64,000 bases of DNA from Thalassotalea sp. PS06. Its GTDB lineage: Bacteria; Pseudomonadota; Gammaproteobacteria; Enterobacterales; Alteromonadaceae. The translations under genes and the position numbers were made by a program. Positions 39,831 to 49,700 of the stretch are shown piece after piece. The stretch lies in NCBI RefSeq assembly GCF_007197775.1, contig NZ_CP041638.1, forward strand, positions 1,798,001-1,862,000, read 5' to 3'. Below the pieces are notes generated by a model that made no database searches, was not told where the DNA came from, and was given only the letters and a program-made list of their open reading frames with translations. Each line of letters opens with the position of its first letter. Position 1 is the first letter of the stretch.

Positions 39831-40112
39831 TTAAAGTTTTGACTGTTCGAGTAATAAGATCACGTCGCTCTCAAGTTTATCCATCATGTCGTCCATTTCT
39901 TTTTTGGACAAACTGGGTTTAACCTGATCTTGTTGCTTAAGTTTATTTTCTACATTTTTTGAAGACGCCAAATCCCCGGATACTAAAGCTTTAACTTCTC
40001 CATTAGGTAACATGACTAACTTAGAGGGCTTTAGATCATGCTCAGAGGCTGATAAAGCAACTGAACAATAGGTAACAAACAGAGCGGCTCCGATGAAAAT
40101 TGATCTCATCAT
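39831..40112 (-). CDS. Small exported protein of unknown function
   Basis: A 93-residue protein with a signal peptide (cut near VALSA/S). The mature 73 residues are charged and partly helical (KKEMDDMMDKLESDVILLLEQ), with no cysteines. Convergent with the PhzF gene. No family recognised. Confidence 0.7.
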   Translation of the reverse strand: MMRSIFIGAALFVTYCSVALSASEHDLKPSKLVMLPNGEVKALVSGDLASSKNVENKLKQQDQVKPSLSKKEMDDMMDKLESDVILLLEQSKL

Positions 40113-40336
40113 AATTCATACCTGCAAATAAGTTTCACAATCCTGTGGTTAACGGCGGGCATCCAAAAGCAAAAGCGAGGCGCTGATACTGCAATGCGAA
40201 ATCTAACCAATAGGATAAGCATAGACGATAATAATTTGACTGCTGTAGTAATTAACCTTGTATTTTCAGGTTATCGCTACATGGGATTTATGCTATCTTA
40301 GCTAGCAACTATGACTCATAACCAAAATCAACGACA

Positions 40337-40888
40337 ATGACAGCACTGGAACTGCTACTTAAACGTTTTTCAAATCCTAATCTTACCGAACCGGCACCTA
40401 GTGGACTCGTTCTTGAAAATATCCTCAGTGCGGCCATGTCAGTGCCTGATCACGGCGGATTACAGCCTTTTGAGATTAAAGTAATTCGTGGCGATGGTTT
40501 GCAAAAATTAACTGAGGCTTTTGTCGAAGCGACCAAATCGGTTACTGATGAAACCTTTAAAATCGAAAAAGCCGCGAAAAAGGCATTTCGCGCGCCGATG
40601 ATAATTGTGGTATCGACCTGTTATCAACATCACCCTAAAGTACCTGAACACGAACAGCTAATCACTGCGGGTTGCGCGGTACAAGCCATGCAAATGGCCT
40701 GCGTTGCCCAAGGTTATCAGGGAATGTGGCGCACCGGCGATCTCGGTGCAAATAAGATTGTTAAAGATATTTTAGGCGTTAGTGACAAAGATGAAATCGT
40801 TGGATTTCTTTATGTAGGCAGCAGTGCCCGTGAAATTCCTGAAAAACGCAGAAAAGATTACAGTCACAAAGTAACTTACTGGGAATAG
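40337..40888 (+). CDS. Nitroreductase family protein, YdjA type
   Basis: A 183-residue FMN-dependent oxidoreductase close to E. coli YdjA. RFSNPNLTEPAPS near the start replaces the usual RRS motif, SVPDHGGLQPFEI (about 36-48), a central GCAVQAMQMACVAQGYQGMWRTGD and a C-terminal GFLYVGSSAREIPEKRR fit the subgroup. In E. coli ydjA lies next to sppA-ansA; here it is 2.7 kb from sppA, so that neighbourhood is loosely kept. Physiological substrate unknown. Confidence 0.9.
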   Translation: MTALELLLKRFSNPNLTEPAPSGLVLENILSAAMSVPDHGGLQPFEIKVIRGDGLQKLTEAFVEATKSVTDETFKIEKAAKKAFRAPMIIVVSTCYQHHPKVPEHEQLITAGCAVQAMQMACVAQGYQGMWRTGDLGANKIVKDILGVSDKDEIVGFLYVGSSAREIPEKRRKDYSHKVTYWE

Positions 40889-40912
40889 TGTTACTAGCAA
40901 ATTATCAGATAC

Positions 40913-40940
40913 AAAAAAGGCGCTGTTCAAGCGCCTTTTT
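40913..40940. terminator. Bidirectional terminator between nitroreductase gene and asnS
   Basis: Stem AAAAAGGCGC/GCGCCTTTTT around TGTTCAA, flanked by A and T runs so that it can stop both convergent transcripts. Confidence 0.9.
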
Positions 40941-40959
40941 CAAACCTGCGGTGTTTAAC

Positions 40960-42360
40960 TTAAAACGCCGCACTCTTTGGTGTTCTTGGGAATGGGATTA
41001 CATCTCGAACGTTGGCGATACCCGTTGCGTATGCAACTAAACGTTCAAAACCTAGACCAAATCCAGAGTGAGGAACCGTGCCGTAGCGACGTAAATCACG
41101 ATACCAGCTGTAATCTTCTTTCTCTAAGCCCATCTCTTCCAGACGTTGATCAAGCACGTCTAGTCGTTCTTCACGTTGACTACCACCGATTATTTCACCG
41201 ATACCTGGTGCCAGGATATCCATAGCCGCTACAGTTTTACCGTCGTCGTTTAGACGCATATAGAAAGACTTAATGTCTTTCGGGTAATTCTGCAGAACAA
41301 CAGGGCCTCCAACATGCTCTTCAGCAAGGTAACGTTCATGTTCAGAGTTTAAATCAACACCCCAGGAAACTGGGTTTTCGAATTTCTTACCACAGTTTTG
41401 TAGGATCTCGATGGCGTCAGTGTAATCCATGCGCACGAATTCACTGTGAACTACAGATTCAAGACGCTCAATAACGGTTTTATCAACGCGTTGTTGGAAA
41501 AACGCCATGTCATCGGCCCGCTCTTCAAGAACCGCTTTGAATACATAACGAAGCATCTCTTCGGCTAATGTTGCCGCATCACCTAAATCTGCAAACGCGA
41601 TTTCTGGCTCAACCATCCAAAACTCTGCCAAGTGACGAGACGTGTTTGAATTTTCGGCGCGGAATGTCGGACCAAAGGTGTATACCTTAGAAAGGGCACA
41701 ACAATAGGTTTCTACGTTTAGCTGACCGGATACCGTTAGGAATGTCTCTTTGCCGAAGAAATCCTGGTTGTAATCAATGGCACCTTTGTCATCACGTGGT
41801 AAGTTTTCCAAATCCAATGTACTTACACGGAACATCTCACCGGCACCTTCACAGTCACTACCAGTAATTAACGGGGTGCTGATCCAGTAATAGCCTTTCT
41901 CATGCATAAAGCGATGGATGGCCTGAGCCAGGGTGTTACGTACACGAGTTACCGCGCCACCAATATTGGTACGAGGACGAAGGTGAGCTTGCTCGCGCAA
42001 GTATTCGATACTGTGACGCTTTGCCGCCATTGGATAGGTATCCGGATCTTCCACAAGACCTAATACTTCAACAGCGGTAGCCTGAATTTCAAATGACTGA
42101 CCTTTACCCTGGGATTCTACCAAGGTACCAGTAACTTTAACGGAACTACCGGTGGTAAGCTTTAAAACGTCATTCTGGTAATTTTCAAGGTCATTAGGCA
42201 CAACTGCCTGAATAGGATCGAAACAAGATCCATCATGAATAGCGAGAAATGAGATACCGGCTTTGGAATCTCGACGAGTTCTGATCCAACCTTGAACTGT
42301 GATTGGTTCACCAACTGGGTGTTTACCCGTTAGTACATCAGTAATCGCAGGAACTGACAT
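40960..42360 (-). CDS. asnS: Asparaginyl-tRNA synthetase
   Basis: Class IIb aminoacyl-tRNA synthetase charging tRNA-Asn. ATG 42360 ([17 protein letters not shown]) with AAGAGG about 8 nt upstream was preferred to an upstream frame opening; the product is 466 residues, as in E. coli. The N-terminal OB fold binds the anticodon ([12 protein letters not shown] near 21-32), motif 2 is [20 protein letters not shown] and motif 3 is [17 protein letters not shown]. Confidence 0.97.
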   Translation of the reverse strand: MSVPAITDVLTGKHPVGEPITVQGWIRTRRDSKAGISFLAIHDGSCFDPIQAVVPNDLENYQNDVLKLTTGSSVKVTGTLVESQGKGQSFEIQATAVEVLGLVEDPDTYPMAAKRHSIEYLREQAHLRPRTNIGGAVTRVRNTLAQAIHRFMHEKGYYWISTPLITGSDCEGAGEMFRVSTLDLENLPRDDKGAIDYNQDFFGKETFLTVSGQLNVETYCCALSKVYTFGPTFRAENSNTSRHLAEFWMVEPEIAFADLGDAATLAEEMLRYVFKAVLEERADDMAFFQQRVDKTVIERLESVVHSEFVRMDYTDAIEILQNCGKKFENPVSWGVDLNSEHERYLAEEHVGGPVVLQNYPKDIKSFYMRLNDDGKTVAAMDILAPGIGEIIGGSQREERLDVLDQRLEEMGLEKEDYSWYRDLRRYGTVPHSGFGLGFERLVAYATGIANVRDVIPFPRTPKSAAF

Positions 42361-42597
42361 TATTAACCTCTTAATTAACACAAAATACGTTTTTATCTTT
42401 AGGACATATTGGGTCAAAAAATGAATTTTTCAAACATTGAACGTTTTGACCCGCTCAACCGTTATGGTGTAGCTGATAATTCCTTGGATGGGCTATGTTA
42501 CCTGTGAGAAATCGAGACACAAGTAAAACTTTGCTAAATCTTGGTAAAAGTTAACAAATTTTCATAATTACTGGTTTTAGTAACAACAATAATCGCA

Positions 42598-43893
42598 CTA
42601 GCCCCAAATATCCTCATTAGGAATCACATTGATGATGGCTTCGATGAGTGTTTGTAATTCGTCGTTACTGATGACATAGGGTGGCATAACATACACCAGT
42701 TTTCCGAATGGTCTGATCCACACGCCATGTTTAATAAAGTGAGCCTGAATTTTCGCGGTATTAACCGGTCGTACTGTTTCAACAACGCCGATGCCGCCTA
42801 ATACCCGAACATTCTCAACTTGAGGGTGTGACTGCAGATCCGCAAGAGCCTGTAACGATGTTTCAATGGATTCAATTTGAGATTGCCAGTGGTTCTGTTC
42901 AAGCAACGCCAAAGAAGCATTGGCCGCACTGCATGCTAATGGGTTACCCATAAAAGTAGGGCCATGCATAAATACACCTGCTTCGCCGCTACTGATGGTT
43001 TCGGCAATTTCGGTTGTACACAAGGTTGCTGCCAGGGTTAAATAGCCCCCGGTGAGAGCTTTGCCTAAACACAATATATCGGGACTGATGTTCGCGTGTT
43101 CGCAGGCAAACAATTTACCGGTGCGGCCAAAACCTGTTGCTATTTCATCGGCAATTAGCAACACATTATATTGGTCACATAATTCCCGAACCTGCTTTAA
43201 GTATTCCGGGTGATAAAAGCGCATACCGCCGGCACCCTGAACAATCGGTTCAATAATAAACGCGGCAAGTTCCTGATGATGGGCCGCAAACAGGTTCTGC
43301 AACTCGGTTACTGCACTGTCATCCCAGCTTTCATCGAAATTGATACCGGGTCTTGGTGCAAACACACCATTAGCCATAAACCCCTGGAATAATTGGTGCA
43401 TACCATTAACCGGGTCACATACCGACATAGCGGCGAAAGTATCGCCGTGATAGCCACCGAGGACTGTCATCAATCGTGTCTTTTTCTGTTGTTTTTTGCT
43501 GTGCCAGTACTGGATCGCCATTTTGATCGCGACTTCTACGGACACTGAGCCACTATCGGCAAGGAATACTTTATCCAGACCTTCAGGTGTCATCTTTATT
43601 AATCGTCGGCATAAATCGATGGCGGGTTGATGGGTAAGACCGCCAAACATGACATGGGAAAAGTCATCGATTTGTTGATGCATAGCCTGATTGATTACAG
43701 GGTGGTTGTAACCATGAACGACAGACCACCATGACGCCATCCCATCGACCAGTTTCTCACCAGAATCCAGCTCTATGTGCACACCTTTGGCTTTTACTAC
43801 TTTATAAGCAGGCAGTGGTGTTGTCATTGACGTGTACGGGTGCCAAATATGTTGCTGGTCAAACTGGATATCGTCTGTATGCTTTTTAATCAT
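42598..43893 (-). CDS. bioA: Adenosylmethionine-8-amino-7-oxononanoate aminotransferase
   Basis: PLP enzyme that turns KAPA into DAPA with SAM as amino donor, the step between BioF and BioD. ATG 43893 (MIKKHTDDIQFDQQHIWHPYTSM) gives 431 residues and aligns with E. coli BioA; a longer frame from TTG 43971 would run through the candidate BirA operator. DGMASWWSVVHGYNHP, the ADEIATGFGRTG aspartate region and the PLP lysine in CLGKALTGGYLTL are present. Divergent from bioBFCD, as in enterobacteria. No clear ribosome binding site precedes the ATG. Confidence 0.95.
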   Translation of the reverse strand: MIKKHTDDIQFDQQHIWHPYTSMTTPLPAYKVVKAKGVHIELDSGEKLVDGMASWWSVVHGYNHPVINQAMHQQIDDFSHVMFGGLTHQPAIDLCRRLIKMTPEGLDKVFLADSGSVSVEVAIKMAIQYWHSKKQQKKTRLMTVLGGYHGDTFAAMSVCDPVNGMHQLFQGFMANGVFAPRPGINFDESWDDSAVTELQNLFAAHHQELAAFIIEPIVQGAGGMRFYHPEYLKQVRELCDQYNVLLIADEIATGFGRTGKLFACEHANISPDILCLGKALTGGYLTLAATLCTTEIAETISSGEAGVFMHGPTFMGNPLACSAANASLALLEQNHWQSQIESIETSLQALADLQSHPQVENVRVLGGIGVVETVRPVNTAKIQAHFIKHGVWIRPFGKLVYVMPPYVISNDELQTLIEAIINVIPNEDIWG

Positions 43894-43926
43894 TCGTAAA
43901 CCAATGGGATTTTCAGATGTTGACAG
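43894..43926. promoter_or_regulatory. Candidate BirA operator between bioA and bioB
   Basis: TCGTAAACC, a 15-nt spacer, then TGTTGACAG. The known BirA box is TTGTAAACC-N14/16-GGTTTACAA; the left arm matches at eight of nine positions and the right at six of nine. It begins one base upstream of the bioA ATG and its right arm includes the -35 of the predicted bioB promoter, so binding could block both genes. Confidence 0.65.
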
Positions 43927-43947
43927 GTCAGGGCCGCTGGCTAGACT
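43920..43947 (+). promoter_or_regulatory. Predicted sigma-70 promoter of bioBFCD
   Basis: TTGACA at 43920-43925, a 16-bp spacer, and TAGACT at 43942-43947. This leaves about 50 nt to the bioB ATG. The -35 lies within the candidate BirA operator. Confidence 0.55.
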
Positions 43948-44000
43948 ACCGATAATTATTCCCTTATGCAATTACGCAATCGAAAACAATTGAGAATTTC

Positions 44001-45071
44001 ATGGAAGTACAAGTTAATCAGTCAAACATCCGCCACAACTGGTCTTTAGACGAAGTAAACAGTTTGTTCGAAATGCCTTTTAATGATTTATTGTTTCAAG
44101 CGCAAACCATTCATCGCCAGAACTTCGATGCAAATGAAGTGCAGGTGAGCACTTTGTTGTCGATTAAAACAGGAGCCTGCCCGGAAGACTGTAAGTATTG
44201 TTCGCAAAGCGCTCGTTATTCTACTGACGTTGAAAAAGAAAAGCTTATGGAAGTGGAAAAGGTCCTGGAAGCAGCACAAATTGCCAAGTCTCAGGGTTCC
44301 ACCCGATTTTGTATGGGCGCAGGCTGGCGTAATCCAAAAGACAGGGATATGCCGCATATCGTGAAAATGGTTCAAGGTGTAAGGGAAATGGGCCTTGAAA
44401 CCTGTATGACCTTAGGTATGTTAAGTTCCGATCAAGCGCAAACGCTTAAAGATGCCGGTCTGGATTATTACAATCACAACCTTGATACCTCAAAAGAGCA
44501 TTACAACCAGATTATTACTACCAGAACCTATCAGGACCGTTTAGATACACTTTCTAATGTGCGTGATGCCGGTATGAAAGTGTGTAGTGGCGGTATCGTT
44601 GGACTTGGTGAACAAGCCAATGACAGAGCTGGTTTATTGATGCAATTGGCTAACTTACCGCAACACCCGGAAAGCGTGCCTATCAATATGTTGGTAAAAA
44701 TAGAAGGGACACCTCTAGGGGATGTTGATGATCTGGACCCTTTCGAATTTATTCGTTGTATCGCGGTTGCACGTATTATGATGCCAAAATCCCACGTGCG
44801 TTTATCTGCTGGCCGTGAAGCCATGAATGAACAAATGCAGGCGTTATGTTTTATGGCTGGCGCTAATTCGATTTTCTATGGTTGCAAATTGTTAACTACC
44901 GCTAATCCGGAAGCCGATGCTGATATGCAGTTGTTTGCAAAATTAGGGATCAATACTGAACGCGGGCGTGCGGAAACGGAAGAAGAGCAATATCAGCAAC
45001 AACAATCTTTACAAACGGCGATTGTAAACCAGGAAAATGCTGATCTGTTCTACGACGCTACTCAGTCTTAA
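44001..45071 (+). CDS. bioB: Biotin synthase
   Basis: Radical-SAM enzyme that inserts sulfur into dethiobiotin. The 356-residue protein has the cluster-binding motif with Cys60, Cys64 and Cys67 ([12 protein letters not shown]), and YYNHNLDTS and SAGRE with the arginine that ligates the auxiliary [2Fe-2S] cluster. It is first in the bioBFCD operon and divergent from bioA. Confidence 0.98.
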   Translation: MEVQVNQSNIRHNWSLDEVNSLFEMPFNDLLFQAQTIHRQNFDANEVQVSTLLSIKTGACPEDCKYCSQSARYSTDVEKEKLMEVEKVLEAAQIAKSQGSTRFCMGAGWRNPKDRDMPHIVKMVQGVREMGLETCMTLGMLSSDQAQTLKDAGLDYYNHNLDTSKEHYNQIITTRTYQDRLDTLSNVRDAGMKVCSGGIVGLGEQANDRAGLLMQLANLPQHPESVPINMLVKIEGTPLGDVDDLDPFEFIRCIAVARIMMPKSHVRLSAGREAMNEQMQALCFMAGANSIFYGCKLLTTANPEADADMQLFAKLGINTERGRAETEEEQYQQQQSLQTAIVNQENADLFYDATQS

Positions 45072-45077
45072 TGCCCC

Positions 45078-45101
45078 AAGCCTCTTTTAATAAAGGCTTG
45101 A
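45078..45101 (+). other. Hairpin between bioB and bioF
   Basis: Arms CAAGCCT and AGGCTTG around a 10-nt A+T-rich loop, without a T run after it. It could stabilise the upstream mRNA or dampen read-through in the bio operon; it is not a classical terminator. Confidence 0.45.
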
Positions 45102-45122
45102 ACAGAATCGAATATATCGTAA

Positions 45123-46265
45123 ATGAAATTTAAGTTTCTCGAACAACAACTGACGGCAAAACGGTTAAAAGGTCAGTATCGTAAAGTTGCTATTCCTGCA
45201 GAGGGTTTAGTTAACTTTGCCAGTAACGATTATCTGGGGCTTAACCGCCACCCAGAAATTGTTAGCGCGTTTCAACAGGCGCTAACGGAATATGGAACCG
45301 GCAGTTGTTCGGCGTCACTTATTAGTGGTTATACGCCTGCGCATCGTTATCTTGAATCACAACTTTGTGATTGGTTAGGTGGAGAGCGTTGTCTGTTGTT
45401 TTCCAGTGGTTACAGTGCCAATTCCGGTTTCTTTAATACCTTATTAAAAACCGGTCAATCCCAGGTTCTCTTTGATCGCCTGTCCCATGCATCAATGCTG
45501 AGTAATATGTTTCATTACCCAAAGCTTTGTTCTAGGTTTAAACACAATAACAGCGCAGATTTGGCTAAACGCCTGAATAAACCTTCAGAACTAAGTTCGA
45601 TTGTAGCCATAGAAGGGGTGTACAGCATGGATGGCGATAAAGGTGCAGTAGCCGATATTTATCATCAGGCTAGCGCGCATCAAGCCGCCCTTTATGTCGA
45701 TGACGCCCATGGTATTGGTGTGTTGGGAGAGCAAGGACAGGGCAGTTTACTGAGTCAATTTAAGCAATTGCCGGATGATGTAACCCATATGGTTACCTTT
45801 GGCAAAGCTTTGGCCACACAAGGCGCGGCGATTATCGGCAGTGAAGAGTTGATCGAGTTTATGACTAATTACTGTAGTGAGTATATTTTCAGTACGGCGA
45901 TGTCTGCTGCAAATGCTGTGGCAACGTCGAAAAGTATCGAGATTTGTCAGAACGAGAACTGGCGTCGCGAAAAATTAAATGAGTTACAGCATTTGTTTAA
46001 AGAAAACCTGGCTTCAGAGCTCGAAATAACCGAGTCAGAAACGCCTATTATTGGTGTCATCACCAACGATGAAGAAAGGACGTTAACAATTGCAGCAAGG
46101 CTTAAAGAGCATGGCTTTCTGGTATCGGCAATACGCCCTCCGACGGTGGAATCGGGTCGATGCAGGTTACGCGTTACCTTGTCATCTAGTCACAACCCTA
46201 ATGAAGTCATAGGGTTAGCGAATGCCATTAACGAAGTGGCAGTTATGGAGCAGCAAGTATGTTAA
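45123..46265 (+). CDS. bioF: 8-amino-7-oxononanoate synthase
   Basis: PLP enzyme that condenses pimeloyl-ACP or -CoA with alanine to KAPA. The 380-residue protein shows NFASNDYLGLNRHPEI, GTGSCSASLISGYT, YVDDAHGIGVLG and the PLP lysine Lys228 in VTFGKALATQGA. It follows bioB by 51 nt with a hairpin between, and overlaps bioC by 7 nt. Confidence 0.97.
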   Translation: MKFKFLEQQLTAKRLKGQYRKVAIPAEGLVNFASNDYLGLNRHPEIVSAFQQALTEYGTGSCSASLISGYTPAHRYLESQLCDWLGGERCLLFSSGYSANSGFFNTLLKTGQSQVLFDRLSHASMLSNMFHYPKLCSRFKHNNSADLAKRLNKPSELSSIVAIEGVYSMDGDKGAVADIYHQASAHQAALYVDDAHGIGVLGEQGQGSLLSQFKQLPDDVTHMVTFGKALATQGAAIIGSEELIEFMTNYCSEYIFSTAMSAANAVATSKSIEICQNENWRREKLNELQHLFKENLASELEITESETPIIGVITNDEERTLTIAARLKEHGFLVSAIRPPTVESGRCRLRVTLSSSHNPNEVIGLANAINEVAVMEQQVC

Positions 46266-47092
46266 GCGCACTTACTCGCGAAAAAATTGCTAAAACGTTT
46301 GGCCAATCCTGCCAAAGTTATGATGATAACGCCAGGTTACAGCGATTTTCTGGAACCTTGTTGTGTCAATATTTACAACAACTGTCACAGCAACGAAAAA
46401 TCAGCAAAGCTAACTTGTTAGATCTGGGCTGTGGCACGGGATATTTTACCCAAATCCTAAATGAACAGGGTTTTGAACAAATCACCGCGTTGGATTTGTC
46501 TGAAGAGATGATCAGCTTTGCTAAGCAACGAGACTACAAACAGGGTCAACTAAACTGGGTGCTTGGTGATGCTCATGCTCTGCCACTGTTGAAAGACTCA
46601 AATGACATCATTTATTCAAACCTTGTGTTGCAATGGACACAGCCTCTGACCCTGGCTCTCTCGGAAGCGTATCGAATATTAAAACCAGGCGGTTATATGG
46701 TGTTTTCAACCTTGGTAGATGGCACATTAACCGAGCTCAAACAGGCATGGGCAAAAGTTGATGATGATAAACATGTGATTGACTATCTTAGTAGGGAAGA
46801 AGTAGATGCAGCTTGGAAATCTGCGGGATTTAAATCGATCGATACCCACGCAGAACCTGTCGAATTACCCTATAAAAATGTTAGTCACTTAGCGCGAGAG
46901 CTAAAACACCTGGGCGCTAGCCTGGTAAAAGACAAAAAGTGTAAAGGCCTTATGGGTAAAGACAAGTGGCAAAAAATGACGCTTGCCTACCAACAGGTTT
47001 TAGCGCAAAACACGGAAAAGGTTTTGTTACCCGATCACATAAATGCAACCTACCAACTTTACACCTTGTGTATTCAAAAACCGAAAATTTAA
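46259..47092 (+). CDS. bioC: Malonyl-[ACP] O-methyltransferase BioC
   Basis: SAM-dependent methyltransferase that caps malonyl-ACP so the fatty-acid machinery can build pimeloyl-ACP methyl ester. The 277-residue protein begins with KIAKTFGQSCQSYDDNARLQ, a typical BioC start, and has the SAM motif LLDLGCGTGYFTQIL (about 55-69) and a later LKPGGYMVFSTLVDG. No bioH esterase is next to it; the alpha/beta hydrolase at 51154 is exported and is not an obvious substitute. Confidence 0.95.
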   Translation: MLSALTREKIAKTFGQSCQSYDDNARLQRFSGTLLCQYLQQLSQQRKISKANLLDLGCGTGYFTQILNEQGFEQITALDLSEEMISFAKQRDYKQGQLNWVLGDAHALPLLKDSNDIIYSNLVLQWTQPLTLALSEAYRILKPGGYMVFSTLVDGTLTELKQAWAKVDDDKHVIDYLSREEVDAAWKSAGFKSIDTHAEPVELPYKNVSHLARELKHLGASLVKDKKCKGLMGKDKWQKMTLAYQQVLAQNTEKVLLPDHINATYQLYTLCIQKPKI

Positions 47093-47096
47093 GTAA

Positions 47097-47786
47097 ATGA
47101 ATAATAAAGTTACATCTATTTTTATCACGGCCACCGATACCGACGCCGGCAAAACCTATGTCAGTGAAAAACTGATCCAGTTGTTAACGGCATCAGGGTT
47201 AAAAATAAGTGCATTTAAGCCAGTGTCGGCTGGGTGTGAGTGGCAACACGGCGAGTTACAAAACCAGGACGCACTTTGTTTACAAGCTGCGGCAAATACT
47301 GAACAACCCTTATCGGAAATTAATCCGATTGCTTTTGAACCACCAATAGCACCGCATATTGCTGCTGCGGAGCAGGGTCTAACACTAACTGTTGCTGATG
47401 TTAGATGTGCATATAAGCCCATTGTAAATAGAAATAATGATGTGATCCTGGTTGAAGGTGCAGGGGGTTGGCGTCTTCCGTTAAATGACTCTGAATTTAT
47501 GTCCGATTTCGTAAAATCAGAATCGATACCAGTAATTCTTGTTGTGGGAATGAAACTCGGTTGCCTGAATCACGCCATGCTAACCTATCAGGCAATGATC
47601 AACGATGGTATTAATGTAGTGGGTTGGGTTGCAAACCAAGCGCAAGCCGAAAAAATGACAAACCATCAAGAAAATATTCACTATTTGAAAAACGCGATAA
47701 ACGCTCCTTGCCTCGGCGAGTTGAATTTTAACGATGGCGCTGAAGCGCTTGATAATAAACAATTACTTTCAATTTTCAAGGCTTAA
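47097..47786 (+). CDS. bioD: Dethiobiotin synthetase
   Basis: ATP-dependent ring closure of DAPA with CO2 to dethiobiotin. The 229-residue P-loop protein has FITATDTDAGKTYVSEKL (Walker A near 10-20), KPVSAGCEW and VEGAGGWRLPLN, all family signatures. It starts 4 nt after bioC and ends the operon; no clear terminator was seen. Confidence 0.96.
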   Translation: MNNKVTSIFITATDTDAGKTYVSEKLIQLLTASGLKISAFKPVSAGCEWQHGELQNQDALCLQAAANTEQPLSEINPIAFEPPIAPHIAAAEQGLTLTVADVRCAYKPIVNRNNDVILVEGAGGWRLPLNDSEFMSDFVKSESIPVILVVGMKLGCLNHAMLTYQAMINDGINVVGWVANQAQAEKMTNHQENIHYLKNAINAPCLGELNFNDGAEALDNKQLLSIFKA

Positions 47787-47948
47787 TCTTGAATAATTTA
47801 ACGACAAATTGTTGGTAAATTGATTACATTTATTTAACGTTGCCTTAATTGTAAATTGACAACAATTCTGATTTTATTAGGATGGTGATATACAGTGTCC
47901 TAAACACTGAAAAACCTTACCCCCACAAAAAGGAAAGATCAGAGTTCG

Positions 47949-48413
47949 ATGATTAGCAAAGTGAAATGGATAGTCAATTTCTGTTTGTTGTTTACCGCCC
48001 TGTACTTGCCCAGTGTAAGTTGGGGGCAGTCACTTTCGCTTGAAACGTTGAAGCAATTTAGCGATCACATCAATGAAATTTCTTCACAAACCCCAGTAGA
48101 GCTGTATCCGTTTCTCTCTGATTCATTGGTTGTCGAGGTTAATCTTGGTTCCAATGCACAAGGCGTGTCCCTGAATTACGACAAACAGGAATACATGGAA
48201 ATGCTTGAGAAACTTGATGCTGAAGGTCGCTATCAAAAAAACATCGAGAATAGCGAAGTGCATATCTACAACCACATGATCAATTCTCCCACATCTGGCC
48301 AATATTCAATCGTGAGTTATTCAAAAACGACGAGAGTAAAAGCCTGGGTTACCGTTGATGTCGTTATCGAAGGGGATAAATTGAAAATAATTAAACTTGT
48401 TGAAGAGATGTAA
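47949..48413 (+). CDS. Exported protein of unknown function
   Basis: A 154-residue protein with a signal peptide (cut near SVSWG/Q). The mature part begins with a helix (LETLKQFSDHINEISSQ) and continues with alternating strands ending VKAWVTVDVVIEGDKLKIIK, which recalls small NTF2-like or cystatin-like exported proteins, but no family is claimed. AAGGAAAGATCAGAG upstream contains a good ribosome binding site. It precedes the serine hydrolase gene by 77 nt. Confidence 0.72.
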   Translation: MISKVKWIVNFCLLFTALYLPSVSWGQSLSLETLKQFSDHINEISSQTPVELYPFLSDSLVVEVNLGSNAQGVSLNYDKQEYMEMLEKLDAEGRYQKNIENSEVHIYNHMINSPTSGQYSIVSYSKTTRVKAWVTVDVVIEGDKLKIIKLVEEM

Positions 48414-48490
48414 GTGTAATTATCGCTATTTCTATCAGAACAATATGTCCTTGTCTTGTTATTACAATCAAATCTTCACTCACAGTCATT

Positions 48491-49672
48491 ATGTCAATTA
48501 AAGCCTCACTGACCATTTTTATACTGTTGCATTTATTTGTTGCTAGCAGCCACAGCGCTGAACCCGATCAAACTGTTGAATCAAGACGATATATCGATAC
48601 CGTAACATCTCAACGAGCAGACTTTCTTAACAACGAATTCGACGCCTTGGTGAGAAAACATCAAATCAATACCTTGGGCGTTGCGGTAATTAAAAATCAA
48701 ACCTTGGTATGGGAAAATCAGTATGGCTTGCAATCTGAAGGCGTTCCGGCTTCAAAAGACACCCTATTTAATGTCGCATCCCTTACCAAAACCTTTACTG
48801 CTGAAACAATTTTGCGACTTGCTGCACAAGGTAAATTAGATCTGGATGAAAGCATCGCGACTTACTGGGTTGATCCGGATGTGATTGAATCTAAGTATGC
48901 GAAAACCCTTACGGCCAGAGATTTGTTGTCCCACCAAAGTGGTTTTGATAACTGGCGGTATTTTTCAAAGGACGGAAATCTCAAGTTTAACTATGAGCCA
49001 GGAACGGACTTTAGCTATTCCGGTGAAGGCTTCGAATATCTTGCAAAGTATGCAGAGCACAAACTTGATACGCCTTTTGAACAACTGGTAGCCGATACTG
49101 TTTTAAAACCTCTAAAATTAGACAACGCATTTTTCACCGTAGATTCGGCTAACTTTGCCAGAATTGCAAAGCCTTTAGATGAACAGGGTAAATTCTATGG
49201 TTACTATTGTCACCCGATGGGATATTGCAGTGAGCAGGGGAGTTATTCAGCGGCCGCTAATCTGGTAACAACGGTGTCTGACTACGCGACATTTTTAATA
49301 TCGGCAATGAAAGGTGAAGGTTTAACAGCGCAACTTAACGACCAACGAAATACCATGCAGGGCATTCAATTTACTCAAGATGAAATTATTTGCCCAGATA
49401 CAGCCGATGTTACGTGCCCAACTCAATTGGGTTATGGCCTTGGATGGGGGATCACCAAGTTTGGTCAGGGCAAGCTAATTGGACATCGCGGCACCAATTG
49501 GACCGTCGTTTCTATTGCATACTTTTATCCTGATAGCGGCGATGGTTTAGTTGTATTTGTTAACGGACCGAACAAAGCAGGCATTGCAGCCATGGTAGAT
49601 GTTTTAGAACGGTTAGACCCTAATTCGCCTGAGTTGCCGGGATACAAACTCAGGCTGCAAAGAGATAACTAA
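48491..49672 (+). CDS. Exported serine hydrolase, class C beta-lactamase/PBP4* fold
   Basis: A 393-residue protein with a signal peptide (cut near SSHSA/E). The SxxK motif is Ser97-Lys100 in NVASLTKTF, the second motif reads YSG (FSYSGEGFEYL) where YSN is common, and the third is HRG in IGHRGTNW. The fold covers beta-lactamases, D-amino-acid peptidases and esterases; the Asn-to-Gly exchange in the second motif argues against assuming beta-lactam hydrolysis. It has extra cysteines (CHPMGYCS and ICPDTADVTCP) that could form disulfides. Confidence 0.86.
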   Translation: MSIKASLTIFILLHLFVASSHSAEPDQTVESRRYIDTVTSQRADFLNNEFDALVRKHQINTLGVAVIKNQTLVWENQYGLQSEGVPASKDTLFNVASLTKTFTAETILRLAAQGKLDLDESIATYWVDPDVIESKYAKTLTARDLLSHQSGFDNWRYFSKDGNLKFNYEPGTDFSYSGEGFEYLAKYAEHKLDTPFEQLVADTVLKPLKLDNAFFTVDSANFARIAKPLDEQGKFYGYYCHPMGYCSEQGSYSAAANLVTTVSDYATFLISAMKGEGLTAQLNDQRNTMQGIQFTQDEIICPDTADVTCPTQLGYGLGWGITKFGQGKLIGHRGTNWTVVSIAYFYPDSGDGLVVFVNGPNKAGIAAMVDVLERLDPNSPELPGYKLRLQRDN

Positions 49673-49700
49673 TTGTTAACTCAGATGTACTAGCTCAGAC

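Noticed and set aside
48491..49672. Beta-lactamase conferring resistance
   Set aside because: The second active-site motif is YSG and the family is broad, so a resistance role is not supported by the sequence.
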